DNA from: Butyrivibrio fibrisolvens
GTDB taxonomy: Bacteria; Bacillota; Clostridia; Lachnospirales; Lachnospiraceae
Length of the DNA stretch: 64,000 bases
Assembly (NCBI RefSeq): GCF_023206215.1
Contig: NZ_CP065800.1
Location: 310,001-374,000 of the forward strand
Direction of reading: 5' to 3'
Position 1 is the stretch's first letter. The number at the start of each line of letters is the position of its first letter. Positions 9,156 to 18,199 of this stretch are shown piece by piece. A program made the position numbers and the translations under genes. Under the pieces are notes generated by a model. It was given only the letters and a program-made list of their open reading frames with translations. It was not told the DNA's origin and ran no database searches.

Positions 9156-10469
9156 CTAATTATCTTCTTTGTCTTCTTTCTGCTGCGGAGCAGTTGCTGT
9201 GATAGTAACACGAACTGTTCCATCTATCTCTACACCATCGGGTGGTGTAAAGCTAACTGTGACTGTATATGTGCCGGATTCAAGGCTCTCACCTTCAGAA
9301 AGCCCTGCCGTAAGCTGACTTAGATCTATAGTAGCATTAAGATCAGCAGCTGATACATTACTGATTGTCTCATCAAGACCTTCAATCTCAACTGTGAAGC
9401 TTGCATCATCTGACCCGTTACCAAGAACAATCTTATAATTCTCGGGAACATTATCATACGTTACGCTTCCGGCATCAATAGTGACTGTCCTCTTGGACTG
9501 CGGAATTATATCAACTACAACTGTACATATTCCGTTGAAATCCGAATCACCCAGTGATATTCCGCTTGGCAGGTAATCCGCTATATTAACAGTCGTCTGA
9601 AGATCAGAAGTAAGACCCGTTACATCAAGTGCATCCGTAACAGTAATACTGTTAACATCAGAAAGAACTGATGACTTACCGGCTATAACAACCGTCTCAG
9701 GCGTACTTGTTATATCACCTGTGAGCATGAATCCATCTGCAGGTTCTCCTATCGTATGATAATTGATAGGTACAGTCTTGACCGCAAGGATAGTAACATT
9801 AACTCTGACAGCTGTGATATTCATTGATATAGCAGAATCGTTTATCACATTGCCGTCTGCATCATACAGCTTTATAGCTACATCTGTTCCGATATTGGAA
9901 GTAAATCCCGTAACATCAACATCAACAGAAGCCTTATCTACTCTGTCTATTACAGACTGTGGTCCGCTTATACGTACCTGGTTCTGATCTGTAGATACAG
10001 AGCTTACAATATAGCCATCGCTGACTGTTCCGGAAGTTGTAGCTCCCAGTGCAAGAGTACTTGTTGCAAGATTCTCGATAGACAACGCTACTTCAGAGCT
10101 GCTTGGTATAACAGAGTCGATCTTGCCCGAATCCTTGGTTATAGTGATCTCGATCGGTACAGTACTATCATCTGTCATCTTCTCAAAATCAGCTACCGCA
10201 ACAATATTATCTTTAGAAAAATTCTCAATAACCGATCTAGGTGCCCTTACTGTAACAGAACTGATAACATCAGAATTATCAAGTACCTCGTACACTTCAC
10301 CAGCATCTGTGATCACACTTGTATTCCTGAAAGTGACAGATATGTTGTTGAATCTCTCTGTCGAAACAGGATCATTTATATTGGTAACAAGGAACCACAT
10401 AACTGCCGCAAAGAGAACTGATGCAATCTTAAGTCCCCAGTTAGAGCAAAGTCCTCTTAAGAATTTCAT
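9156..10469 (-). CDS. cdaR: CdaA regulatory protein CdaR (YbbR repeats)
   Basis: Membrane-anchored extracytoplasmic regulator of the diadenylate cyclase CdaA. One N-terminal transmembrane segment (about 11-28: GLKIASVLFAAVMWFLVTN) is followed by four to five YbbR-like beta repeats, each about 80 residues, rich in Thr, Ser, Val and Asp. 437 residues is close to the usual length. The start overlaps the cdaA stop by 4 nt, the conserved cdaA-cdaR arrangement. glmM, often the third gene, does not follow; HPr does. Confidence 0.93.
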   Translation of the reverse strand: MKFLRGLCSNWGLKIASVLFAAVMWFLVTNINDPVSTERFNNISVTFRNTSVITDAGEVYEVLDNSDVISSVTVRAPRSVIENFSKDNIVAVADFEKMTDDSTVPIEITITKDSGKIDSVIPSSSEVALSIENLATSTLALGATTSGTVSDGYIVSSVSTDQNQVRISGPQSVIDRVDKASVDVDVTGFTSNIGTDVAIKLYDADGNVINDSAISMNITAVRVNVTILAVKTVPINYHTIGEPADGFMLTGDITSTPETVVIAGKSSVLSDVNSITVTDALDVTGLTSDLQTTVNIADYLPSGISLGDSDFNGICTVVVDIIPQSKRTVTIDAGSVTYDNVPENYKIVLGNGSDDASFTVEIEGLDETISNVSAADLNATIDLSQLTAGLSEGESLESGTYTVTVSFTPPDGVEIDGTVRVTITATAPQQKEDKEDN

Positions 10470-11332
10470 TCTGCCTTGGCCCTCCCTCTGAAAACAGGTC
10501 TGTGTTTATGTTCCTCTTCAGTCTTATTCTGAATCTTCCTAAGTCTGTCCTTAAGCTTCTCAGAATCAAGGGATCTATCAAGAACTCCGCCATAAGCAAC
10601 CGATATCTTACCTGTTTCTTCTGAAACGATTATGGTAAGTGAATCAGTTACTTCTGAAACACCAACACCGGCTCTGTGCCTTGTTCCGAGCTCTTTACCT
10701 ATATTCATGTTGTCCGAAAGCGGAAGATAGCAGGTTGCGGCTGTGATCCTGTTGCCTCTTACTATTACCGCGCCATCATGAAGTGGTGTATTATGCTCAA
10801 ATATATTGATAAGAAGCTGACTTGTAACTATAGCATCAACCTCAATTCCGGTCTGTTCATACTCTGCAAGAGAGTGCTCCTGTTCGATGACTATAAGTGC
10901 ACCGGTTCTGACTTTGGCCATCTCAACACAGGCTCTTGCTATCTCATCAATAGTCCTGTCTGAGAATCGACCTTCACCTCCGCTTATGTCAAAGGGGAAT
11001 ATCCCGGAAAGGAAATTCTTTCGTCCCAGCTGTTCCAGCGCTCTTCTAAGCTCAGGCTGGAGAACTACTACTACAGCTATAACCGCAATACTAAGGACAT
11101 TCTGTACTATCCACAGAATTGTATTCATATTAAAGAGAGCGGCAATGATGATAAAGATTACTATGACAACGATGCCCTTCATCAGTGACCATATTCTGGT
11201 ATTACGCATCCAGACCAGCATATGATATACAAGAAAGGCAATTATCAGAATCTCAACAATATCCGTCCCTCTGATATCCGGCATATGAAAATTTGTAAAA
11301 TTTGTATCCAGTAATGACTGAAGCGTATCCAT
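10466..11332 (-). CDS. cdaA: Diadenylate cyclase CdaA
   Basis: Makes cyclic di-AMP from two ATP; controls potassium and osmolyte uptake and cell-wall homeostasis. 288 residues, with three N-terminal hydrophobic helices (about 25-100) and a C-terminal DAC domain. The DAC motifs are present: D-G-A in LHDGAVIV near 183-185 and R-H-R in GTRHRAGVG near 217-219. It is translationally coupled to cdaR and lies 29 nt downstream of a membrane protein gene on the same strand. Confidence 0.97.
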   Translation of the reverse strand: MDTLQSLLDTNFTNFHMPDIRGTDIVEILIIAFLVYHMLVWMRNTRIWSLMKGIVVIVIFIIIAALFNMNTILWIVQNVLSIAVIAVVVVLQPELRRALEQLGRKNFLSGIFPFDISGGEGRFSDRTIDEIARACVEMAKVRTGALIVIEQEHSLAEYEQTGIEVDAIVTSQLLINIFEHNTPLHDGAVIVRGNRITAATCYLPLSDNMNIGKELGTRHRAGVGVSEVTDSLTIIVSEETGKISVAYGGVLDRSLDSEKLKDRLRKIQNKTEEEHKHRPVFRGRAKAE

Positions 11333-11361
11333 TTCTTACCTCAATTGCCTGGCTGCAAGAA

Positions 11362-12552
11362 TTATTCGGATCTGTTACTCCTTAGGCTACTTGCTCCTTG
11401 ACTATTACGTGACTGACGGTTACCTGCCGCATGGTTATTAGCTACTCTTGATCTTGACTGCTGCTGACTTCTTCCTGAAGCACTGCCAGCATTTCTGCTC
11501 CTCTGAACATGAGAAGCTGCGTTTCCTGCTGCTGAGCCGGGTCTTTGCTGAGACTGGCTCCTTGTAGTATTTCTTTCTACGCGTTCTGTTCTTTCTTCTG
11601 TATGAGGAGTTGTAGCTCTGTTGATCTGCTTGACCTTACGGTCAGGTGTTGCTACAGCTACCTTCGGAACAGCCTTGACATAGTAATAATACTCATCATC
11701 TTCAAACTGAACATTCTCAATACGCTTGTAATCAAGGTTAAATGCAAAGAATTCAAGTACCTTCATGGCAAGTCCTGCAAGAACAGAACCAAAGATCACA
11801 CCGATCACTGAAAATCCTGCATCACCTGCAACATTGGCAACAAGCATACCGATCATAAGTGTGATGGTTCCTGCTACGATTGCAACATCCCATGAATGCT
11901 TGATAGACAGGCGTCTTATTATATATACGATCAAAGTTGTAATAGCGAACACCACTATGACACTGATCATGACTTTGCTTGCAAATACTCCGTCTACTAT
12001 AGACTGAACTCTTGCAATAACAGCTGCAGAAGAATCGTCATCAGATGCTCCCGACATGAATATGCTGGTGTTATCAGAGATATAGTTCAGATAATAATAG
12101 ACAACTACACCAAATATGACAGACACTACAGCATGGGCAGAACCCAGAAGTCCAACTGCAAGTGGCATAACATAAGGAATATGCAGCGAGAAACAAAGTG
12201 CTGTCAAAATAAGTACTGTAGAATCATTCGGTGAAAAACGATAGTACAGAAGATACATAACCATAAAAACAGCAAGAGCTATAACTGCTGTCTCCATAGA
12301 TAAAGCCCAAAGATGAGCCATTATGAACAAACCCGAAAGTATAATGATGAAAGTCTGTGGCAGAATAGCACACAGAAGTGAACACATGAGTACAATAAGA
12401 GGACTTGTAAGGGCTTCCTGACAGCCTATCTTTGAATTAATAACATTCAAAGTGATAAGTGTAAGGAAAAACTTCCAAACAAGCGTAATATAAAATTCAA
12501 ATTTGACATAGTAAGACTTAAGTATCTGTTTTAATTCCAGTAAGGTAGCCAT
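11362..12552 (-). CDS. Multi-pass membrane protein upstream of cdaA, unknown
   Basis: 396 residues. The first ~270 contain about eight to nine hydrophobic helices. A conserved-looking linker (YKRIENVQFEDDEYYYYVKAV) leads into a low-complexity, polar C-terminal tail of about 95 residues rich in Ser, Arg, Gln and Asn with repeated QQ, RS and SR pairs, probably disordered and cytoplasmic. I do not recognise the family. It is 29 nt upstream of cdaA and 8 nt downstream of another small membrane protein, so the three form an apparent operon and may share a role in cyclic-di-AMP or envelope physiology; that link is inference. Confidence 0.7.
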   Translation of the reverse strand: MATLLELKQILKSYYVKFEFYITLVWKFFLTLITLNVINSKIGCQEALTSPLIVLMCSLLCAILPQTFIIILSGLFIMAHLWALSMETAVIALAVFMVMYLLYYRFSPNDSTVLILTALCFSLHIPYVMPLAVGLLGSAHAVVSVIFGVVVYYYLNYISDNTSIFMSGASDDDSSAAVIARVQSIVDGVFASKVMISVIVVFAITTLIVYIIRRLSIKHSWDVAIVAGTITLMIGMLVANVAGDAGFSVIGVIFGSVLAGLAMKVLEFFAFNLDYKRIENVQFEDDEYYYYVKAVPKVAVATPDRKVKQINRATTPHTEERTERVERNTTRSQSQQRPGSAAGNAASHVQRSRNAGSASGRSQQQSRSRVANNHAAGNRQSRNSQGASSLRSNRSE

Positions 12553-12560
12553 AATATCTT

Positions 12561-12950
12561 TTATTCCTTTTCATACATTTTTCTCAGCCTTCTGAGATTA
12601 TTGTAATGCTTTTTCATTCTTTTACGCATTTTAGAATAACGTCTGGAAAAAAAGATGTATGATACCACACAATATCCGATCAACCAGATCAGATAATAAG
12701 TTAAAACTTTCTGTCCAAACGCCACCAGATTGATACTGTACATATCTTCAAGAAGTGATTCAAAAGCAGACACAGCGTATACCGCGAACAGTATCACAAA
12801 TGAAATTGTGGCACTGATCGCGGATTTTACTATTTCAAGGCCAATATAATCACTTCTAAAATAACCGTTTATTCTGTTGTCGTTTGAACCTTCACGCGCT
12901 GTAAAAGCAGCCATTCTAGTCATAAGAATGACTTTTTCTTCCTGAACCAT
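12561..12950 (-). CDS. Small membrane protein, unknown
   Basis: 129 residues with two predicted transmembrane helices (about 42-65 and 85-110) and a strongly basic C-terminus (RRYSKMRKRMKKHYNNLRRLRKMYEKE, shown here only as composition: Arg/Lys/Tyr-rich). I do not recognise the family. The first residues could be replaced by an internal ATG at codon 10. It is the first gene of the run into the 396-residue membrane protein, cdaA and cdaR. Confidence 0.6.
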   Translation of the reverse strand: MVQEEKVILMTRMAAFTAREGSNDNRINGYFRSDYIGLEIVKSAISATISFVILFAVYAVSAFESLLEDMYSINLVAFGQKVLTYYLIWLIGYCVVSYIFFSRRYSKMRKRMKKHYNNLRRLRKMYEKE

Positions 12951-13035
12951 ATTTAATAACCCTTCAGGCTCGATTGTCTGAGCCGAGAGCCAGAATCATC
13001 CAAGGACAATTCTAATCTCCCATATATCCTCCGTA

Positions 13036-13443
13036 TTAAGGACGCAGGAAGCGCATACCTCCCTTATCATCCTTCTTCGCAGGCATCTGAATCTTAGGTG
13101 CTTCCTTACGGAATGCATCAGTCAGATTGTTGGCCATCTTGCCTTTACAATTCTGGCACAAACGTCCTGTCTGAATAGGAGCACCACAACTCTCACATGT
13201 TAACTGGATAGGCGAATCCTTTGAGAACATGAGTCTTTCTTCACGGATCCATTCCTTGATCTGATTAAGCTTTACTTCATTGTCCTCCGCAATCTGTTTT
13301 AAAGATGCGTTCGGATTGTCCTGAACGTACTGCTTAACCTTCTGGAAATCATCTTCCAGAGCCTTTTTGCAGGCATCACAAATTGGTGGTCCTGCCACAT
13401 AATTGAACATCTTACCACATCTTGAACAGTTACGTAAATTCAT
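13036..13443 (-). CDS. YvyF-like flagellar operon protein
   Basis: 135-residue zinc-ribbon protein of the family found in Firmicutes flagellar operons beside flgM (yvyF in Bacillus). N-terminal CxxC-x13-CxxC ribbon (C6, C9, C22, C25), a helical DNA-binding-like middle (LKQIAEDNEVKLNQIKEWI near 49-67), then a second C-x2-C...C-x2-C ribbon near 83-100. It acts in the cytoplasm; its exact role is not settled. In Bacillus the order is comF-yvyF-flgM; here comF is directly upstream, the same neighbourhood, but flgM does not follow. Confidence 0.85.
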   Translation of the reverse strand: MNLRNCSRCGKMFNYVAGPPICDACKKALEDDFQKVKQYVQDNPNASLKQIAEDNEVKLNQIKEWIREERLMFSKDSPIQLTCESCGAPIQTGRLCQNCKGKMANNLTDAFRKEAPKIQMPAKKDDKGGMRFLRP

Positions 13444-13500
13444 AAGCAGCCTCCTTGTTGATTGCTTGACCTACGGTTGTTGTACACTGTTGCTGTCCTA

Positions 13501-14379
13501 TTATGCCGTCTGACCTATTGCTAGTGTCAGCACATAAACAGACGATGCCGGTCCCTTTTTCAGTTGCCAAGTCATATGGTCAACTGTTGAACCCGTCGTA
13601 TAGATATCGTCAATTATTATAATATTCTTTAATTTTACATCATTTTGCACTATATTAAAAGCTTTTTTCAAATTCACGTGGCGCTCACTTGCCGATAGTT
13701 CCTTCATTGGAGTCGTATCACGGACTCTTTCGATGATATCGCATCTGACCGGAATATTCATTTTTCTTCCGATTGCTTTAGCAAGAACTTCCGCCTGATT
13801 ATAACCCCTTTTATTCTTCTTGCCTTTGTACATCGGTACAGGAATAAGTGCGTCAGGCTTAAGTGCTCTTATCTTTGAGCCAAGATGTCTTTCTATCTCT
13901 CCCGCATAGAAGTCAGCATATTCCTGCCTGCCATCATATTTAAACCTATAGATTGATCCTGATACTGTACGATAATTATATAAAGACATGCCATAGTCAA
14001 ATACATGACCGCCTTTAAGACAGTCTCTGCAATATTCTGCATGACCATACAAAAGGGGCTTTCCACACTTTATGCATGTCTCATAACTATCTGCATATTC
14101 AGCCTTGCGCCTGCACTGTTCGTGAGCCATGCTTCCATATGGGACTATCCTGTCGCAGAAAGGACAATGCCTTGGGTAGAGAATCGTAACTACTTTGTCA
14201 AAAAAGCCATATGCCTTTTGAGTCAATATTTTCTTTGAAAATCTTCCACCAGATATGCGATTTGACAAGTTGGCGGATGCTCTATCAGCAGGTTTTATGA
14301 TTGCCTTATTTGCAGGGTTACTGTTTGTCCTATTTGCAGGGTTATTATTTGTCCTATTTATTGTATTATTGCTCTTCAT
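13501..14379 (-). CDS. comF: ComF family protein with repeat-bearing N-terminal extension
   Basis: Phosphoribosyltransferase-fold protein of the ComF/GntX family, linked to DNA uptake. After residue ~55 it has the zinc finger (CPFCDRIV, then CIKCGKPL and CRDC) and the C-terminal PRPP-binding loop IIIDDIYTTGST near 250-261. The first ~45 residues are unusual: 8-residue repeats rich in Asn, Pro and Ala, encoded by 24-bp tandem units. No internal ATG occurs before the zinc finger, so the extension is probably translated, though a non-ATG start cannot be excluded. Its start overlaps the recD2 end by 14 nt. Confidence 0.88.
   Translation of the reverse strand: MKSNNTINRTNNNPANRTNSNPANKAIIKPADRASANLSNRISGGRFSKKILTQKAYGFFDKVVTILYPRHCPFCDRIVPYGSMAHEQCRRKAEYADSYETCIKCGKPLLYGHAEYCRDCLKGGHVFDYGMSLYNYRTVSGSIYRFKYDGRQEYADFYAGEIERHLGSKIRALKPDALIPVPMYKGKKNKRGYNQAEVLAKAIGRKMNIPVRCDIIERVRDTTPMKELSASERHVNLKKAFNIVQNDVKLKNIIIIDDIYTTGSTVDHMTWQLKKGPASSVYVLTLAIGQTA
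14305..14376. repeat. Three 24-bp tandem repeats at the recD2/comF junction
   Basis: Units at 14305-14328, 14329-14352 and 14353-14376. The first two differ at three positions; the third has diverged. On the minus strand they encode 8-residue units of the ComF N-terminus (RTNNNPAN, RTNSNPAN and relatives). The third unit also contains the end of recD2. Confidence 0.85.
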
Positions 14380-16609
14380 AGGACATCACCTCATTGATCT
14401 GATCCTGCAATCCCGTAAATCGTACAAGCTGATCTTCATTCTCGACCATCTGTCTGATGGCATCACTGCTTCCAAGGATCATTACACATTTCCTTGCTCT
14501 TGTAACAGCTGTATACAAAAGATTCCTGTTCATAAGCATTCTGGGGCCTCCCAGAAGAGGGATCACAATAGCAGGATACTCTGAACCCTGCGACTTATGT
14601 ATGGTTACAGCATATGCAAGTTCCAGTTCATCGAGATTACTGAAAGAATAGGTAACTCTTCTTTTTTCATCAAACTCAACTACAAGACTTGAGGAAACCG
14701 GAGTTATACTGACTATGCGTCCCATATCTCCGTTGAATATTCCGGTTCCGGAATCTATCGCTATATTGTATTTACCGATGATCTCCCATTCCGCCTGATA
14801 ATTGTTATGGATCTGCATGACCTTGTCGCCCACTCTGAATATCCTGTCACCATGCATGTATTCAGTCTTGGACGGGTCTGCCGGATTTAAGTACTGCTGT
14901 AATATGCCATTTAAAGTTTCACATCCCAAAGCTCCTTTTTTCATAGGAGTCAGAACCTGAATATCGAAAGGATCTGCATCTACATATCCGGGGAGCTTGT
15001 CTCTTATGAGCATTATCATATGTTTGTAGATGATGTTATAATCACTTCTTTCAAGGAAAAAGAAATCCTTGCTCTTATTGGAAAGTCCCGGCATCTGTCC
15101 CTGGTTGATATAGTGAGCATTCATGACTATATCACTTTCCTTGGCCTGTCTGAAGATATGATTGAGTACTACTGTAGCAAACTTGCCGCAAGAGATAAGA
15201 TCATGAAGGATCTGCCCGGGGCCTACGCTTGGGAGCTGGCTTGAGTCACCTACAAATATAAGGTGCATTCCGGGGATCACTGCTTTTAACAAGGCATGAA
15301 ACAGATGGATATCTACCATGGACATCTCATCTATTATGATGACATCCGCTTCAAGGGGATTGTCCTGGTCACGGTTAAATCTTGCAGTCTGTCTCACTGC
15401 ATCATCATCGCTGACACCGCCTGATATCTCCAGGAGTCTGTGAATGGTCCTTGCTTCATATCCTGTTGCTTCGGTCATACGCTTAGCAGCTCTGCCTGTG
15501 GGCGCAGCAAGCTGTATATCAAGTCCCTCTTCTTCAAAATAACTGATTATGGTATTGATAGTTGTCGTCTTACCTGTACCCGGGCCTCCGGTCAAAAGAA
15601 GTATTCCGTTGGAGGCACTCTTAAGTATCGCTTCTCTTTGAAGGTCATCAAGTTCAATATTCTTTTTCTTCTCAATAAGATGTATCCTGTCAAGCTGAGC
15701 CTTAACCGTTGCTGAGTTCTCATCTACATCAAGATGGATATTAAGGTCATGAAGTCTGAGCGCACATGCTCTCTCTTCTCCATAAAGCTGTGAACTGTAT
15801 ACTTTGTCCTCATCTCTTATGACTATCCTTCTATCCATTGCAAGATAATCAATCTGAGGGATTATCATATCTTCATCTACTCTAAGCAGTGATGCAGTCC
15901 TTTTTAGAAGAGTTGTCCTTGGAAGATATGTATTGCCTTCCTGAGCACCTTCCTGAAGGACATATAATATTCCGCTTCTGATACGAAAGTCCGAATCAAC
16001 TGCAAATCCGATCCTCGCCGCGATCTCATCTGCGGTCTTGAATCCGATACCACCTATATCTTCGGCAAGCTTGTAGGGATTTTGCTGCATGACTGTATAG
16101 ACACTGCCGCCATAAGTGTTATAGATCTTAACAGCCATAGTGTCCGATATTCCGTACCTTTGAAGGAATATCATAACATCTCTTGCTTCACGCTTTTCGC
16201 TCATCTGAGTTGCTATCTCGATAGCTTTTCTCTCGCTGATGCCTCTGATCTCCGCAAGGCGTTCAGGCTCCATTTCTATTATGCGAAAAGTATCTTCGCC
16301 GAATTTCTTGATGATACGCGCAGCGAGTGCTGCTCCGACTCCTTTGATAGCTCCGCTTGCAAGGTATCTCTCCATTGCCTGGGCGTCTTCCGGCTCTATG
16401 ATCGTATACCTTAAGACCCTGATCTGGTCACCATACATAGGATGCTGAACAAGCTCTCCTTCTATCTCGAGAGTGTCTCCAACATCAGCATCACGAAAGG
16501 TTCCCACACAGGTGATCTCATCCCCATCTGATATTACGGTTGCAACGCCGTATCCGTTATCTTCATTTCTATAAACAAAATGTTCTATATATCCCTTAAT
16601 CTTTTCCAT
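14366..16609 (-). CDS. recD2: ATP-dependent RecD2 helicase
   Basis: SF1B 5'-3' DNA helicase of the RecD2/YrrC type, working without RecBC. Starting at MEKIKGYIEHFVY (ATG 16609) gives 747 residues, normal for the family. An N-terminal OB-like and helix-hairpin-helix region (about 60-200, with SGAIKGVGAALA) precedes Walker A GGPGTGKTT near 340, DEMSMVD (Walker B), VGDSSQLPSVGPG and the C-terminal TIHKSQGSEYPA helicase motif. An in-frame ATG 29 codons upstream is ignored because a terminator-like hairpin lies between. No good Shine-Dalgarno box is seen before 16609, so the start is moderately certain. Confidence 0.92.
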   Translation of the reverse strand: MEKIKGYIEHFVYRNEDNGYGVATVISDGDEITCVGTFRDADVGDTLEIEGELVQHPMYGDQIRVLRYTIIEPEDAQAMERYLASGAIKGVGAALAARIIKKFGEDTFRIIEMEPERLAEIRGISERKAIEIATQMSEKREARDVMIFLQRYGISDTMAVKIYNTYGGSVYTVMQQNPYKLAEDIGGIGFKTADEIAARIGFAVDSDFRIRSGILYVLQEGAQEGNTYLPRTTLLKRTASLLRVDEDMIIPQIDYLAMDRRIVIRDEDKVYSSQLYGEERACALRLHDLNIHLDVDENSATVKAQLDRIHLIEKKKNIELDDLQREAILKSASNGILLLTGGPGTGKTTTINTIISYFEEEGLDIQLAAPTGRAAKRMTEATGYEARTIHRLLEISGGVSDDDAVRQTARFNRDQDNPLEADVIIIDEMSMVDIHLFHALLKAVIPGMHLIFVGDSSQLPSVGPGQILHDLISCGKFATVVLNHIFRQAKESDIVMNAHYINQGQMPGLSNKSKDFFFLERSDYNIIYKHMIMLIRDKLPGYVDADPFDIQVLTPMKKGALGCETLNGILQQYLNPADPSKTEYMHGDRIFRVGDKVMQIHNNYQAEWEIIGKYNIAIDSGTGIFNGDMGRIVSITPVSSSLVVEFDEKRRVTYSFSNLDELELAYAVTIHKSQGSEYPAIVIPLLGGPRMLMNRNLLYTAVTRARKCVMILGSSDAIRQMVENEDQLVRFTGLQDQINEVMSYEEQ

Positions 16610-16626
16610 ACGTCTAATTATGCCCC

Positions 16627-16654
16627 GAAAAATACCCTGCCGCAAGCGGCAGGG
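16627..16654 (-). terminator. Hairpin in front of recD2, terminator or attenuator
   Basis: Perfect 9-bp stem CCCTGCCGC/GCGGCAGGG with a 2-nt tip, followed on the minus strand by TATTTTTC. It would end the flgF-flgG-flgJ transcript. It is only 18 nt before the recD2 ATG, while a TATAAT (16664-16669) lies just upstream of the hairpin, so recD2 may be read through it. Confidence 0.65.
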
Positions 16655-16729
16655 CATATAATCATTATAATGTATTTCCTCCCCTTTTATTATCAACTAC
16701 TAATATATGTAAAGTACATCCCTGTACCT

Positions 16730-17263
16730 CTATTCCCCGATTCTTGGAACTTCTTTTTCATCAGCTTCCGTATCAGAAGTCTTATCTGTACTCTCAGACG
16801 TTTCTTCCTGAAGCGAAGAAACTGTAGACATAACCTGAGCTCTTGATGCATCTGCCGGAATATTTTTTGAAGCATCATCACCAATTCCATATGTTCTCTT
16901 CATATTCTCATACAGCATCTGGGCAAGACCGTTACTCTGAGTATCTACCGAAGTAGTTGCTATATCCTGAATCGTAAGGTCCTTAAAATAGTCCACCAGA
17001 GAGTTGGAAGATGTCATGGACAGAGCATCGCTCATCTGACTGTCGTCTGACTTAAAAGCATCGACAGTTTTGGTCATTTCTTTAAATACCTGCTCCAGAA
17101 AATATGCTTCAAACTGCTTGCAGGCTTCCATGAGTTCCTTCTCCGTCTCTGACTTTGGAGCATTCGAAACTACTTTCTGAACATCATTGGAATACTGGTT
17201 TTTGGCTGCATAATCTGTATATGCTGCAGAACTTATTCCGCTTAAATTACTAAAATCCGGCAT
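16730..17263 (-). CDS. flgJ: Rod-binding protein (FlgJ N-terminal type)
   Basis: Flagellar rod-cap or rod-assembly chaperone domain. 177 residues. The rod-binding core lies at about 38-120: ELMEACKQFEAYFLEQVFKEMTK followed by the ...YFKDLTIQDIA...GLAQMLYENMKR segment. There is no C-terminal muramidase domain, as is usual in Firmicutes; instead an acidic Ser/Thr/Glu tail of about 45 residues. It follows flgG by 59 nt and ends the flagellar unit ahead of the hairpin at 16627. Confidence 0.85.
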   Translation of the reverse strand: MPDFSNLSGISSAAYTDYAAKNQYSNDVQKVVSNAPKSETEKELMEACKQFEAYFLEQVFKEMTKTVDAFKSDDSQMSDALSMTSSNSLVDYFKDLTIQDIATTSVDTQSNGLAQMLYENMKRTYGIGDDASKNIPADASRAQVMSTVSSLQEETSESTDKTSDTEADEKEVPRIGE

Positions 17264-17322
17264 AGGCTAATCCTCTTTTTACATAGACCATGTATGATCA
17301 TGATCTTCAAATACCTTCATCA

Positions 17323-18147
17323 TTACTGTTTAAGTCTATTAGCTGTCTGCATCATCTGGTCTGTAGTCGTGATAGCTGTTGAATTCATCTCATATGCACG
17401 CTGGGCTACTATAAGATTGACCATCTCTGTTGCCACGTTGACATTGGAGCCTTCAAGATATCCTTGTCTTATGATGCTGGACTGAACATTGTCATCTTCT
17501 GCTTCATTGATGGCCGGGCCACTTGCTGCAGATACTTTCCAGGTAGTACTTCCTACTCTTTCAAGACCTCCCGGATTCTGGAACTGCCATAAGCCTATTC
17601 TGAATCCAACTTCCTGAGGGACGCCTTCTTCGTCAGGATAATATATGGTTCCATCAGCGCCTACCGAGATCCTGTTAGATATGATACCGCCTTCTAGTCT
17701 TATCTCTTCACCTTCGGTACTAAGTATAGGATTACCATCAGAAGTTGTAAGTACAAGCTCTGTTCCTTCTGCATTACCTATAGCCCAGATGAAATCACCG
17801 TTTCTGGTATATACTGCATTGCCATCAGCATCATTGTATGAGAAGAATCCATCACCACTTATAGCAAAAGCCGATGTACTTGGATTATCAAGAAGCGAAC
17901 CTTGCGAGAAGAGCTGCGTAAGAGCTGCTGTTCTAACACCCAGTCCAACCTGTGAAGTCGTAGGCTTTGGATCGCCATTGGCAGTTGTTGTCACAGAATT
18001 GAGATCCTGATAGAGAAGGGACTTAAACTCTGCCTGCTGAGCTTTAAATCCTGTTGTATTAACGTTCGCAAGGTTATTGGCGATCGTATCTACATTTGTC
18101 TGCTGAGCATTCATGCCTGTTGCGGCTGACCATAAGCTGCGTACCAT
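17323..18147 (-). CDS. flgG: Flagellar basal-body rod protein FlgG (FlhP-like)
   Basis: Distal rod or hook-rod component exported through the flagellar type III system. 274 residues. The N-terminal rod motif LWSAATGMNAQQTNVDTIANNLANVNTTGFK and the C-terminal coiled region (NVATEMVNLIVAQRAYEMNS...) are both present; here positions 4-34 and 235-255. The middle holds the DGDGFF-like SGDGFFSYND segment. It is 52 nt downstream of flgF. In Bacillus the equivalent pair after mbl is named flhO-flhP, so symbols may differ. Confidence 0.9.
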   Translation of the reverse strand: MVRSLWSAATGMNAQQTNVDTIANNLANVNTTGFKAQQAEFKSLLYQDLNSVTTTANGDPKPTTSQVGLGVRTAALTQLFSQGSLLDNPSTSAFAISGDGFFSYNDADGNAVYTRNGDFIWAIGNAEGTELVLTTSDGNPILSTEGEEIRLEGGIISNRISVGADGTIYYPDEEGVPQEVGFRIGLWQFQNPGGLERVGSTTWKVSAASGPAINEAEDDNVQSSIIRQGYLEGSNVNVATEMVNLIVAQRAYEMNSTAITTTDQMMQTANRLKQ

Positions 18148-18199
18148 AATTACCTCTTTTCTGAAATACTATTTATGCGTATTCCCATTGTGCTGCAGT

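Noticed and set aside
14255..14584. 109-codon plus-strand open frame over the comF/recD2 junction
   Set aside because: Hydrophobic repeats are the complement of the 24-bp units; it is a shadow of two real genes.
16609..16696. Longer recD2 start 29 codons upstream
   Set aside because: The extra codons run through a terminator hairpin and do not match the family N-terminus.
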